The notes under the pieces are model-generated. The model worked only from the letters and a program-made list of their open reading frames with translations, had not been told where the DNA came from and did no database searches. This document shows, piece after piece, positions 25,999 through 33,872 of a DNA stretch of 64,000 nucleotides. The position numbers and the translations under genes were made by a program. Each line of letters opens with the position of its first letter. The first letter of the stretch is position 1. The DNA is from Ramlibacter tataouinensis (GTDB taxonomy: Bacteria > Pseudomonadota > Gammaproteobacteria > Burkholderiales > Burkholderiaceae_C), in contig NZ_CP116009.1 of assembly GCF_027941915.1 (NCBI RefSeq), forward strand, positions 1,364,001 through 1,428,000. Direction: 5' to 3'.

Positions 25999-27431
25999 CA
26001 GTGCACCGCCCCCAGCGCCGCCGAGGGCGCACCGGCGCCGCGCATCGCGCGCAGCACCACCACCACGAACAGCAGGCCGCCGACGATGGCGATCGCCCCG
26101 CCCAGCCCCATCAGGCCCATGCCGGCGATCTCGCCGCCCGAGCGCAGCACCTGCCCGGCGCCCGCCACCTTGCGCTGCACGCCATAGCCGCCCGACCAGA
26201 CCAGGCCGACGATGTGCATCAGCTGGCCGATGCCGTAGATCCAGGGCTGCGCCGTGGCCAGCCGGCCTTGCGGCGCGGCATGGCCCAGCGCCGGCAGCAC
26301 CCGGTACACCACGCCCATCAGCGCCAGCGTCACGCCGACGATGCAGCCGTGGTAGTGCGCCGGGATGCGCACGTTGCTGCCGGTGATGAACACGCCGATC
26401 AGCCCGCCGGCGCCGAACAGCAGCACCGAGGACAGCAGCGCGGCGCGCCAGGGCCGGGCCGGCGCCGGCAGCGGCCCGGTCGCCAGCAGGCCGACCACCG
26501 CCGCCAGCGCCACCGGCAGGATCGCCGGGCCGCCGCCCAGGCGCATCGCCCAGGTCAGGATGGCGCGGTGCTCGACCGAGGCCACGTCGTAGGCCAGGTA
26601 GGCCACCGGGGTGGCGAACACCGCCGCCAGCGCCAGCCAGAACATCAGCACCGCCACCCGTGGGCTCAGCGGCAGCTTGGCGCCGCACGCCCCGGACAGC
26701 CACAGCCAGGCCACCAGCATCAGCAGCGTCCAGGTGAACTGCAGCGCATGGCCGCCGCCCCAGAACAGGATCTCGTAGTAGGCCTTGCCTTCCAGCGAGG
26801 TCGGCACGACAACCCACGACCAGGCGAACGCCAGCAGCGCGACGGCGGTGGCCACCGCGGCGGCATTGAGACCGAAACCCAGCGCGCCGGCGGCATCCAG
26901 CCTGGCGCCGGTGCCGCGCGCCTGCAGCAGGGTGCGGCCCACCAGCAGCGCACTGCCGGCGCCGAACAGCAGCAGCCCGATCACGAACAGCGGCGCCGTC
27001 AGCATCGGGATGTAGTTGGCCATGATGGCCTGGCCGGCGCCGGTAAAGGGCGCCAACGCCATCGCCACGGTACCGGCGCCGGCCAGCGCCAGCGCCGCCC
27101 AGGCCCAGCCCAGCGCGCGCGGCGCGGCATTCAGGCTCCACAGCATGCCAGCCAGGGCGACGAACCACACCAGCACCGACAGGTCGACGTGCGCCACCAG
27201 CGCCACGTGGAAGAAGTCGGCGGCCGGCAGCAGCCGGTTGACGCCGGGCGTGCGCGAGACCACCAGCAGGATGGAGAACAGGCCGGAGCCGACCAGCGCC
27301 GCCATGCCCAGCCAGAGCCAGCCGCGCGCCAGCGCGAGGCGGGCGTCGGTGGGGACCGAAAGGCCATAGATCGTGCCACCGCCGGTGGCGCGGTCCGAAC
27401 GGACGGACACAGGAAGATGCAGGGTACTCAC
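25998..27431 (-). CDS. Divergent haem-copper oxidase/NO reductase-superfamily subunit I
   Basis: A 477-residue protein with about 12 TM segments. Candidate ligands: His81 (helix II, VAHVDLSVLVW), His228 (helix VI, WGGGHALQF), His288 (helix VII) and His359/His361 (helix X, IPAHYHG). GGYGVQRK near 415 follows. The Tyr four residues after the helix VI His is Phe232, so the His-Tyr cofactor of O2 reductases is absent. The helix VII HH pair reads Glu287-His288, so one CuB ligand position is Glu. These features point to NO reduction or another reaction rather than O2 reduction. The GTG start overlaps the stop of the repeat-derived mini-ORF. No CuA or cytochrome c subunit adjoins directly. Confidence 0.82.
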   Translation of the reverse strand: MSTLHLPVSVRSDRATGGGTIYGLSVPTDARLALARGWLWLGMAALVGSGLFSILLVVSRTPGVNRLLPAADFFHVALVAHVDLSVLVWFVALAGMLWSLNAAPRALGWAWAALALAGAGTVAMALAPFTGAGQAIMANYIPMLTAPLFVIGLLLFGAGSALLVGRTLLQARGTGARLDAAGALGFGLNAAAVATAVALLAFAWSWVVVPTSLEGKAYYEILFWGGGHALQFTWTLLMLVAWLWLSGACGAKLPLSPRVAVLMFWLALAAVFATPVAYLAYDVASVEHRAILTWAMRLGGGPAILPVALAAVVGLLATGPLPAPARPWRAALLSSVLLFGAGGLIGVFITGSNVRIPAHYHGCIVGVTLALMGVVYRVLPALGHAAPQGRLATAQPWIYGIGQLMHIVGLVWSGGYGVQRKVAGAGQVLRSGGEIAGMGLMGLGGAIAIVGGLLFVVVVLRAMRGAGAPSAALGAVH

Positions 27432-27556
27432 GTCGCCGGTCGATCAAAAGCGCAATGCCTGTTCCAGCGCCACCGCGGAACCGGCTTTGCCGGGCCGCTG
27501 GTGGCGCCCCTTGAGGGGGAGCGCCGAAGGCGCTTCGGGGTGGTCCTGTTCTTCAT
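27428..27556 (-). CDS. Repeat-derived coupling mini-ORF (42 codons)
   Basis: A 42-codon frame made almost wholly of dispersed repeat family 2, copy B. Its ATG overlaps the stop of the upstream membrane-protein gene (ATGA), and its TGA overlaps the GTG start of the downstream haem-copper gene (GTGA). The predicted peptide is basic and Pro-rich (SRGATSGPAKPVPRW), in the same frame as copy A. A stable protein is doubtful; its likelier effect is to carry ribosomes across the repeat so the next cistron is translated. Confidence 0.5.
   Translation of the reverse strand: MKNRTTPKRLRRSPSRGATSGPAKPVPRWRWNRHCAFDRPAT
27469..27542. repeat. Dispersed repeat family 2, copy B
   Basis: The reverse complement of the element at 21101-21180, about 74 bases. 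It keeps the inverted-repeat core GGCCCGGCAAAGCCGG and the GAAGCGCCTTCGGCGCT stem. It lies between two cistrons of the NOR-like operon, with the same orientation relative to transcription as copies A and C. Confidence 0.9.
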
Positions 27557-28062
27557 GTGAACGTGATGCCGCCCTTCTCGGCGTCGAAATCGATCACCAG
27601 CACCTGCGCCGGCTTGAGCCTGAGCGTGGCTTCGCGGGTGTGGTTGAAGGCGTCGCCTGGCTTGTCGCGCAGGCGCACCACGATGCGGTGCTCGCCGGCC
27701 GGCAGGTCCAGGCGGTGGTAGACCGCGGAGGCGCCGTCGCGGCTCAGGCCGGACGGCGGCGCGACCTGGCTGAGGATGGTGCGCCCGTCCAGCTCCACCT
27801 CGATGGCCACCGGCACCCGCTCGCGCTCGCACTTCAGCGGCGTGCGCATGTTGGGCGGCAGCCGGGCCAGCTCCTCGGGCGTGTAGGGCCGGCAGGGCGC
27901 GACCCGCTCGCCATGGTGGATGAAGCTGACCTTCAGCACCGCCTCCTCCGGCCCCAGCGGGTGGTAGGTCGGCCCATGCGAGAACAGCGCCACGAAGGCG
28001 GCGAACAGGCCGTACAGCAAGCCCTGCCCGAGCCAGGTCTTCCAGGTGTTCCGGTGGTTCAT
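27553..28062 (-). CDS. Membrane-anchored periplasmic protein of unknown function
   Basis: A 169-residue protein with one TM segment (about 12-30, GLLYGLFAAFVALFSHG) and a soluble domain outside the membrane, rich in beta strands. Cys residues at CRPY and LKCER and a His in FNHTRE are present, but the CuA pattern CxxxCxxxHxxM is not. It overlaps both neighbours by ATGA junctions and lies between the cytochrome b-ferredoxin fusion and the divergent haem-copper subunit. It may be an accessory subunit of that complex. The family is not recognised. Confidence 0.75.
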   Translation of the reverse strand: MNHRNTWKTWLGQGLLYGLFAAFVALFSHGPTYHPLGPEEAVLKVSFIHHGERVAPCRPYTPEELARLPPNMRTPLKCERERVPVAIEVELDGRTILSQVAPPSGLSRDGASAVYHRLDLPAGEHRIVVRLRDKPGDAFNHTREATLRLKPAQVLVIDFDAEKGGITFT

Positions 28063-29540
28063 GCGATCGATCCCTCCGCTGGCCGCGGGCTGCGCAGCGC
28101 CTGCGCCAGTCGATGTTCTTCGCCGGCATCGGCCCAGACGCTGCGCCAGCGCCCGGACGGCCCGTCGCCGCGCAGGTACGGCTCGCGCGTGCCGGCCAAC
28201 CGCGCCTGCATCCACTCCGGGCCCAGCCGGTACTCGCAGCCGCCCTCGCGGCAACCGGCCACCAGCACGCCGGCCGCGCCTGCGCGCAGCGCGTACTCGA
28301 CGAAGGCGGGCGGCAGTTGCGCCGTGCAGCCCAGCTCCAGCACCAGCACGCCGGGCCCGGCCACCGCCTGCGCATCGGCGCCGCAGGCGCAGCTGAACAC
28401 CACCTGCGCCGCGCCTTGCTCCAGCCCGGCCCGCAGCCGCTCGCGCAACTGCGCCACGGTGGAGGCCGGCAGGTCGATGCCCGTGCGCAGCGGCTGCGCC
28501 TGGCGGAACGGGGTGGACGAGGGACAGGCGCCGGCGCAGATGCCGCAGCCGGCGCAGGCCGCCGCCCGCACCACCGCCACCTGCTTGCCGGCCCGGCCGT
28601 CCGGATGCGGCGCCAGCGCGATGGCGCCGAATGGACAGTCGTCGACGCAGCGGCCGCAACCGCTGCAGTGGTCCGGATCGACCACCGCCACCGGCGGCCG
28701 CGGCTTGCGCGACAGGAACGGCAGCGCGGACAGGGCGGCCAGCACGCCCGCGAGCAGCACCCAGCCGGCCTGCGCCGAGGTGGCATCCACCAGCGGATGC
28801 AGGAACAGCAGCAGCCCGTCGAGCGCGAGCCGCTGCGGCACCGTTCCGAGTTCGGCCGGACCCTGGCTTTGCACCGGCAATACCAGCGACAGGCCGGCCA
28901 GCAGCAGCACGGTGCCGGCGGCCAGCCCCCGGCGCGGGAACACCGCGGCATGGCCGGTGCGCTGGATGTGGGCCCAGCTGCCGAACACCAGCAGCAGCGG
29001 CAACCCGATGTGCACGAACACGAACAGCGAGAACAGCCGGTCGCCCACCGCGCCGCCGAGGAAATTGCGCGCCAGCGGCGAGGCGAGGAACGGCAGCGCG
29101 TCCAGCCATTCGGCGGTGGCGATGGCCGAGTACTGCCCGAGGCGGTCCCAGTTGAGCCAGAAGCCGCCGATGGCGCAGGCATAGGCCAGCGGCAGCAGCG
29201 GCACGCCGGTCAGCCAGGCGTAGCGGCGGTAGTGCCGGAAGCGGCCCAGCGCCGCTTCGCGCAGCAGGTGCAGCAGCAGCACGATGGCGAAGGCATCGGC
29301 GCCGTAGCGGTGCAGCCCGCGCAGCAGCGTGCCGGACGCGAGCGGCAGCTGCGCCAGCGCCTCGATCGAGCGGTACGCCCCCTGGGCCGAGGTGTCCAGC
29401 ACGATGTAGAGGACCACCCCGCTGGCCGCCAGCAGCCACAGCAGCAGGAAGGCCAGCGCGCCGAGCTGCTTGAGCGGGTTGCCGGCGGCGCCGAATGCGG
29501 CGTCGAAGCCGTGCTCAAGCCTGGTGACCCAGCGGCGCAT
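28059..29540 (-). CDS. Cytochrome b-2[4Fe-4S] ferredoxin-MvhD domain fusion
   Basis: A 493-residue protein. Residues 1 to about 275 are a bc1/b6-like cytochrome b with two bis-His pairs (LHRYGADAF...LLHLL; FVHIGLPLLLVFGSWAHIQ). About 288-350 holds two [4Fe-4S] ferredoxin motifs (CSGCGRCVDDCP and CAGCGICAGACP). About 365-470 resembles the MvhD/FlxD iron-sulfur subunit that links hydrogenase or flavoprotein to HdrA (LELGC and GCREGGCEYRLG). Such a chain could move electrons between ferredoxin-level carriers and membrane haems. It overlaps the SCO gene start region by 26 bases and the next gene by ATGA. Module identity is clear; the physiological partners are unknown. Confidence 0.86.
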   Translation of the reverse strand: MRRWVTRLEHGFDAAFGAAGNPLKQLGALAFLLLWLLAASGVVLYIVLDTSAQGAYRSIEALAQLPLASGTLLRGLHRYGADAFAIVLLLHLLREAALGRFRHYRRYAWLTGVPLLPLAYACAIGGFWLNWDRLGQYSAIATAEWLDALPFLASPLARNFLGGAVGDRLFSLFVFVHIGLPLLLVFGSWAHIQRTGHAAVFPRRGLAAGTVLLLAGLSLVLPVQSQGPAELGTVPQRLALDGLLLFLHPLVDATSAQAGWVLLAGVLAALSALPFLSRKPRPPVAVVDPDHCSGCGRCVDDCPFGAIALAPHPDGRAGKQVAVVRAAACAGCGICAGACPSSTPFRQAQPLRTGIDLPASTVAQLRERLRAGLEQGAAQVVFSCACGADAQAVAGPGVLVLELGCTAQLPPAFVEYALRAGAAGVLVAGCREGGCEYRLGPEWMQARLAGTREPYLRGDGPSGRWRSVWADAGEEHRLAQALRSPRPAEGSIA

Positions 29541-30381
29541 GCGGGCGCTCCTTCCGCCGTTGCCGGCGCCGCTGCCGCCATTCGTTGAGCATGTACAGCA
29601 GCATGGCCAGGATGAACGTCAGCCCGCCCGCGATCTCCCAGAGCAGGCTGTAGTCCACCCGGTAGGTGCCGGTGTCCGGGTCGTACACCGTGCAGACGAT
29701 GCGGATCTGGTCCCACAGCTCCTCCAGCAGGCCCTGCTGCGGCACCGGCTGCCCCGCCACCAGCGCCGTCAGCGCCGCGCCCAGCGTGTCCACCGCCGGG
29801 CGGTCGCCATAGACCTGGCGCACGATGCGGCCTTCGGCATCCAGCAGGGTGACCTGCAGCACGTGGTCGAAGCCCGCCGGTGTCATCGCGTAGCGGAAGC
29901 CGAAGCCGCTGGTCAGCGCCGGCAGCGCGGCGGCCGGGGCGCTGAGGAACTCCCAGTTGTCGCGGCTGATGCGGTGCTGGGCGGCGAAGGCGCGCATCGC
30001 CTCGGGCGAATCGGCCGGCTGGTTGAAGCCGATGCTGACCACGTTGAAGCGGTGGTCGCCGAAACGGGTGCCCAGCGCATCGACCGCCTCCAGCAGCGAG
30101 CGCGTGGTGGCCGGGCAGACCTCGAAGCAGCCGGTGTAGATGAAGCTGACCATCAGCGGCTTGCCGCGGTAGGACGACAGGCGCACCGGCCGGCGCTTGC
30201 GATCGAGCAGCACGGCGTCCGGGGCCAGCTGCCCGACCACGGCCTGGCTGGCCAGCTGCGCCTCGCGCGGATCCAGCTTGGGCACTTCCTGCGCCGCGGC
30301 GAGCGCGGCGCACGCGGCCAGCACGGTGGCGAACAACCGGCGGGCCAGGACCGGGATCAGGCGAAGGGCAACATCGGACAT
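29515..30381 (-). CDS. SCO1/SenC-type copper chaperone with C-terminal membrane anchor
   Basis: A 288-residue thioredoxin-fold protein. It has an N-terminal signal or anchor ending near AAAQ at 31, the copper-binding CxxxC in TGCFEVCP and the third ligand His in FDHVLQV. Unusually, it also has a C-terminal TM segment (about 248-268) followed by a basic tail (RRRQRRKERP). SCO proteins insert copper into the CuA site of subunit II. The CuA subunit encoded at 33031 in the same operon is the likely client. It lies four bases after ctaB. Confidence 0.92.
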   Translation of the reverse strand: MSDVALRLIPVLARRLFATVLAACAALAAAQEVPKLDPREAQLASQAVVGQLAPDAVLLDRKRRPVRLSSYRGKPLMVSFIYTGCFEVCPATTRSLLEAVDALGTRFGDHRFNVVSIGFNQPADSPEAMRAFAAQHRISRDNWEFLSAPAAALPALTSGFGFRYAMTPAGFDHVLQVTLLDAEGRIVRQVYGDRPAVDTLGAALTALVAGQPVPQQGLLEELWDQIRIVCTVYDPDTGTYRVDYSLLWEIAGGLTFILAMLLYMLNEWRQRRRQRRKERPHAPLGHQA

Positions 30382-30385
30382 CGGA

Positions 30386-31282
30386 CTACAGCAAAGCGTC
30401 CAGCGTGGCCGCCACCAGCAGCGCGCTCAGCTGGATCAGCGAGGCGAAGAACGCCGGCATGGCGGTGGCGCGCGAAGGCCGGCGCGCCAACTGCCAGGTC
30501 TTGAGCAGGAACCAGCCGCCGCCGCCGATGGCGCCCGCGGCATAGACGCCGCCGGCGCCGCAGGCGAACAGCGGCAGCAGCGAAGCGGCCACCAGCAGCA
30601 CCGTGCTGGCGAACACGATCCGGGCGGCGCGGGCGTCGCCCACCACCACCGGCAGCATCGGCACGCCGGCGCGCTCGTACTCGGGCCGGTTGGCGATCGC
30701 CAGCGCCCAGAAGTGCGGTGGCGTCCACAGGAACAGCACCAGCGCCAGCAGCCAGGCCTGCGCGCCGGGCACCGGGTTGGCGGCGGCGGCGCCGGCCAGC
30801 ACCGCGAAACTGCCGGCCAGGCCGCCGACGACGATGTTCCAGGGCGTGCGGCGCTTGAGCCACAGCGTGTAGACCACGCCGTAGAAGAACGCGCCCAGGA
30901 ACACGTAGGCGGCGGCCGCGGCATTGAGCGCCGCTGCCGCCGCGGCCACGGCGCCGACCAGCAGCAGCGCCATCACCCACAGCCAGCGCGGGTGCCGCTC
31001 GATCGCGCCGGTGGCGAAGGCACGGCCGCGGGTGCGGCCCATCAGGCGGTCGGCCTCGTGCTCGGCGTACTGGTTGAAGGCGCCGGCGCTGGCCGAGGCC
31101 AGCAGCACCGACAGCGCCAGCACCGCCACCTGCCAGGCCGCCAGCGACGCGCCCGGCGTCACGGCCAGCCCGACCAGCGCGGTGACCATGATCAGCGTGC
31201 CGATGCGCAGCTTGAACAGCGAGATCACCAGCCGGGCCCGGGCCAGGAGGCCCGGGCCGGCGGCGAGCGGGGGGGTGCCCAT
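30386..31282 (-). CDS. ctaB: Protohaem IX farnesyltransferase (haem O synthase)
   Basis: A 298-residue polytopic UbiA-family prenyltransferase. The Mg/prenyl-diphosphate motif NQYAEHEADRLMGRTRGR lies near residues 70-87, and LFLWTPPHFWALAIANRPEY near 183 is diagnostic for haem O synthase. It makes haem O, the substrate of haem A synthase. Its place directly after the haem-copper subunit I gene, with ctaA genes at 17679 and 33873, indicates that the terminal reductase here carries haem A or a related haem. Confidence 0.95.
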   Translation of the reverse strand: MGTPPLAAGPGLLARARLVISLFKLRIGTLIMVTALVGLAVTPGASLAAWQVAVLALSVLLASASAGAFNQYAEHEADRLMGRTRGRAFATGAIERHPRWLWVMALLLVGAVAAAAAALNAAAAAYVFLGAFFYGVVYTLWLKRRTPWNIVVGGLAGSFAVLAGAAAANPVPGAQAWLLALVLFLWTPPHFWALAIANRPEYERAGVPMLPVVVGDARAARIVFASTVLLVAASLLPLFACGAGGVYAAGAIGGGGWFLLKTWQLARRPSRATAMPAFFASLIQLSALLVAATLDALL

Positions 31283-31292
31283 CGCCGGCCTC

Positions 31293-33020
31293 CTAGCTCA
31301 GGCCCCAGAGCTGGCCCAGGTACTTCCAGTTGATGAAGTAGTACAGGACGAAGGCCACCAGGAACAGCATGGCGAGCATGAAGGTGCCCGGCGCCGCGAA
31401 GCCGGCCGACCCGTAGGTCTGCACCGCCACGCTGGGCGCCGCCCGCGGCACCGGCGTGCCGACCGCGCTCGGCTTGCCGGCATCGAGCTTCCTGCCCCAC
31501 AGCAGCGAGCCGACCGTGATCGCGATGTACAGCCCGCCGCCGGCGATGGCGGCCACGCCGGAGATGCCGACCAGGCCCATCATCAGGTAGGCGGCGCCCG
31601 GCCACTCGTAGGCCTGGGCGGCGCCCTGGAAGGCCATGTCCCAGTGCCGGCGCGACACCCCCAGCGTGCCCGCGCCCATCATCACCAGGGTGAAGAAGTA
31701 CATCGACAGGCCGAACAGGTAGGGCTGCAGCCTGGCCAGCTGGGGCCAGATCATTTCGCGCTTGAACAGCGCGGGGATCAGGAAGTAGGTCATCCCCATG
31801 AAGGTCAGCGTGGTGCCGATCACCACCGTGGCGTGGAAGTGCCCCGGCACGTAGATGGTGTTGTGGATCAGCATGTTCAGCTGCTCCGTGCCCATCATCA
31901 CGCCCGAGATGCCGCCCAGGAAGCCGAAGCCCACCAGCGACAGCGCCACGCTGGAGAACACCGGGTTGCCCCAGGGCGCCTTGCGCAGCCACTCGAACAG
32001 GCCGCGGGTGTAGCCCTTCTGGCGCTGCGCGACTTCCATCGCGCCGGGAATCGTCAGGCCGTGGATCATCGAGGCCAGCACCGCGAAGTACATGAAGTAG
32101 CTGGTGTTGACCACCTTCCAGCCGGTGGACATGCCGGGGTCGGCCAGCAGGTGGTGCGCGCTCGCCAGCTGCAGGAACAGGATGTACAGCAGGAAGGCGC
32201 CGCGGCTGACCCGCTCGCTCATCGGCTTGGCGCCGAAGGCGATGGCGGCGACCGCATACCAGATCGAGATGTGGGCGGCCACGTTGATCTGCTGCGAGGA
32301 GTGGCCGAAGGCCCACCAGATGGTGCGGTAGATCAGCGGATCGACCTCCTTGACCAGCCCGATCGACATCAGGAAGGTCGGGATCAGGATGATCGCGCCG
32401 GAGGTGATGGTGAACACCGCGATGATGGCCGCCGTGATGGCGCCGAAGGTCACCAGCGGCACCGAGCCCTCGTAGGTCTTCTCGCGCTTGGCCACCACCA
32501 GGGTGCCGAAGAACACGAAGCAGGCGATCAGCGCGCCGACGGCGAACAGGATCAGGCCGACGTAGAACGACGGCGCCGCCATCATCGGCACGTACGACGT
32601 CATCATCACGCTGGAGCCGCCCTGGAAGACGGCCACGTTGTTGACGACGGCGCCGATCAGCATCAGCGCGAAGGCCAGCCAGGCGATCTTCGGCGTCGCG
32701 ATCCGGCAGCGCAGCAGGGTCGAGGAGCAGAAGTACAGCACCGCGACCTCGAAGAAGATGATCCAGAAGATCAGCATGTCGATGCCGTGCGCGGTGAGCA
32801 CCATGTAGAAGGTGTCGGGCGCCAGCCAGTGCACCGCGGGCCAGCGGGTGAGCACCACGCCGATGGCGAGCAGGCCGCCCACCAGCAGGGCCACCACCGC
32901 GACCACGGCGTTGACGATCATCAGGCGCTCGGCCTGGGCCTCGAACTGCAGGCCGGTGCGCGGGCAGGTGCGGTAGGTGGTGCCGCCGAAGCTGCCGGAC
33001 AGGGGAAGGGTTGCGGACAT
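31293..33020 (-). CDS. Haem-copper subunit I, eNOR-like (probable NO reductase)
   Basis: A 575-residue protein with at least 12 TM segments. Conserved ligands: His78 (helix II), His240 (helix VI), His289/His290 (helix VII, SAHHLL) and His394/His396 (helix X, VPGHFH). The catalytic Tyr of O2 reductases, four residues after the helix VI His, is Gln244 (GHSSQQINV), as reported for alternative quinol/CuA NO reductases such as eNOR. With a CuA subunit II, a small TM subunit, SCO and ctaB in one operon, and nirS and dnr nearby, NO reduction is the best guess. Exact NOR subfamily is inference; a standard cytochrome oxidase is less likely. Confidence 0.87.
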   Translation of the reverse strand: MSATLPLSGSFGGTTYRTCPRTGLQFEAQAERLMIVNAVVAVVALLVGGLLAIGVVLTRWPAVHWLAPDTFYMVLTAHGIDMLIFWIIFFEVAVLYFCSSTLLRCRIATPKIAWLAFALMLIGAVVNNVAVFQGGSSVMMTSYVPMMAAPSFYVGLILFAVGALIACFVFFGTLVVAKREKTYEGSVPLVTFGAITAAIIAVFTITSGAIILIPTFLMSIGLVKEVDPLIYRTIWWAFGHSSQQINVAAHISIWYAVAAIAFGAKPMSERVSRGAFLLYILFLQLASAHHLLADPGMSTGWKVVNTSYFMYFAVLASMIHGLTIPGAMEVAQRQKGYTRGLFEWLRKAPWGNPVFSSVALSLVGFGFLGGISGVMMGTEQLNMLIHNTIYVPGHFHATVVIGTTLTFMGMTYFLIPALFKREMIWPQLARLQPYLFGLSMYFFTLVMMGAGTLGVSRRHWDMAFQGAAQAYEWPGAAYLMMGLVGISGVAAIAGGGLYIAITVGSLLWGRKLDAGKPSAVGTPVPRAAPSVAVQTYGSAGFAAPGTFMLAMLFLVAFVLYYFINWKYLGQLWGLS

Positions 33021-33030
33021 GGGCGCCTCC

Positions 33031-33570
33031 TTACTTGACGTAGAGGCGACCCACCATCTGGTGGTGGTTGATGCCGCAGTATTCGTTGCAGACGATCGAG
33101 TACGTGCCCGACTGGTTGGGCGTGACCTTGATCACGTGCTCGTAGCCGGGGACGACCTGGATGTTGATGTTGCTCGGCTGCAGCGAGAAGCCGTGGTTGT
33201 AGTCCATGGCGGTCAGGTGCAGCTTGTAGGTCTTGCCCTTCTCCAGCTCCAGGATCGGCCACCAGGACCACAGGCGGGCGATCAGGTAGACGTCGCTGTC
33301 GGGCGGCGGCGCCACCACCGGGATTTTCTGCTCGGTCTCGGTGCGGACGGTGTACTTGGCGGCGAAGGCCTCGGCCTTGGCGGCGAACTTGTCGGGGCTG
33401 GTCTTGTACGTCTCGGTGGAAAGGTTCTGCTTTCCGTAGGCGTGCCAGTAGACCATCATGAAGAACATCACCATGCACCACACGAAGGCAATGGCGATCC
33501 AGGTGCCTTCGACGCGGTCCAGCGGATGCTTCCACCAGAGGCGCTCGGCCGGCGGGAGGATGGCGGTCAT
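33031..33570 (-). CDS. CuA-containing subunit II of the haem-copper enzyme
   Basis: A 179-residue protein with one TM helix (about 23-43) and a periplasmic cupredoxin domain. The complete CuA site is visible: His126 (YNHGF), then Cys161, Glu163, Cys165, His169 and Met172 in CNEYCGINHHQM. It is shorter than aa3 subunit II, having one TM helix rather than two, as in B-type and eNOR-like enzymes. It should accept electrons from a periplasmic cytochrome c. It lies ten bases before the subunit I gene. Confidence 0.93.
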   Translation of the reverse strand: MTAILPPAERLWWKHPLDRVEGTWIAIAFVWCMVMFFMMVYWHAYGKQNLSTETYKTSPDKFAAKAEAFAAKYTVRTETEQKIPVVAPPPDSDVYLIARLWSWWPILELEKGKTYKLHLTAMDYNHGFSLQPSNINIQVVPGYEHVIKVTPNQSGTYSIVCNEYCGINHHQMVGRLYVK

Positions 33571-33580
33571 CGGCGTGCTC

Positions 33581-33736
33581 CTACTTGGCGACCGGGATGG
33601 TCAGGATGTCGATCACGCCCCACAGCGTGTAGACGACCATGGGGATCAGCACCCCCAGGAACAGCAGCAGGAAGGGGTTGTCCAGCAGCTGCTGCATCAG
33701 CGGGACCTTGCCGTCGTCGGTTTCCTCGTGGCTCAT
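33581..33736 (-). CDS. Small single-TM subunit of the haem-copper enzyme
   Basis: A 51-residue protein: a short acidic N-terminus (MSHEETDDGK) followed by one TM helix (about 23-44, NPFLLLFLGVLIPMVVYTLW). The ATG at 33736 is preferred over upstream starts because the hydrophilic head and operon spacing fit. It is the first gene of the NOR-like operon, about 60 bases downstream of an FNR/Dnr-like box. Similar tiny subunits accompany other haem-copper complexes and stabilise subunit I. Confidence 0.8.
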   Translation of the reverse strand: MSHEETDDGKVPLMQQLLDNPFLLLFLGVLIPMVVYTLWGVIDILTIPVAK

Positions 33737-33794
33737 GGCGCTCCTCACGTGTTGTTCGCGGACGCCATGGTTCTCCGAGTGCCGCAGTCGGACA

Positions 33795-33808
33795 TTGATC
33801 TGGAACAA
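33795..33808. promoter_or_regulatory. FNR/Dnr-like box between the NOR-like operon and ctaA2
   Basis: TTGATCTGGAACAA, one base off TTGA-N6-TCAA. With the centre at 33801.5, a transcript start 41.5 bases away falls about 25 bases before the small-subunit gene on one side and about 30 bases before the ctaA-like gene on the other, so it could serve both directions. Confidence 0.65.
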
Positions 33809-33872
33809 GTTTTAAAAATGTCCGATCGGCGGCGCTTTTGCGCGCGGGCGCAAGCGCACTAGCATCGGCTGC

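Noticed and set aside
24100-27447. A single 1115-codon protein joining the cytochrome b fusion to 480 upstream residues
   Set aside because: Upstream of 25998 the frame is only open because of base composition. The haem-copper subunit I gene occupies another frame there and the cytochrome b protein has its own ATG at 25998.
31293-33736. Ordinary aa3-type cytochrome c oxidase
   Set aside because: Considered because of CuA, SCO, ctaA and ctaB. Set aside because the active-site Tyr is Gln, there is no subunit III gene, and the surroundings are denitrification genes.
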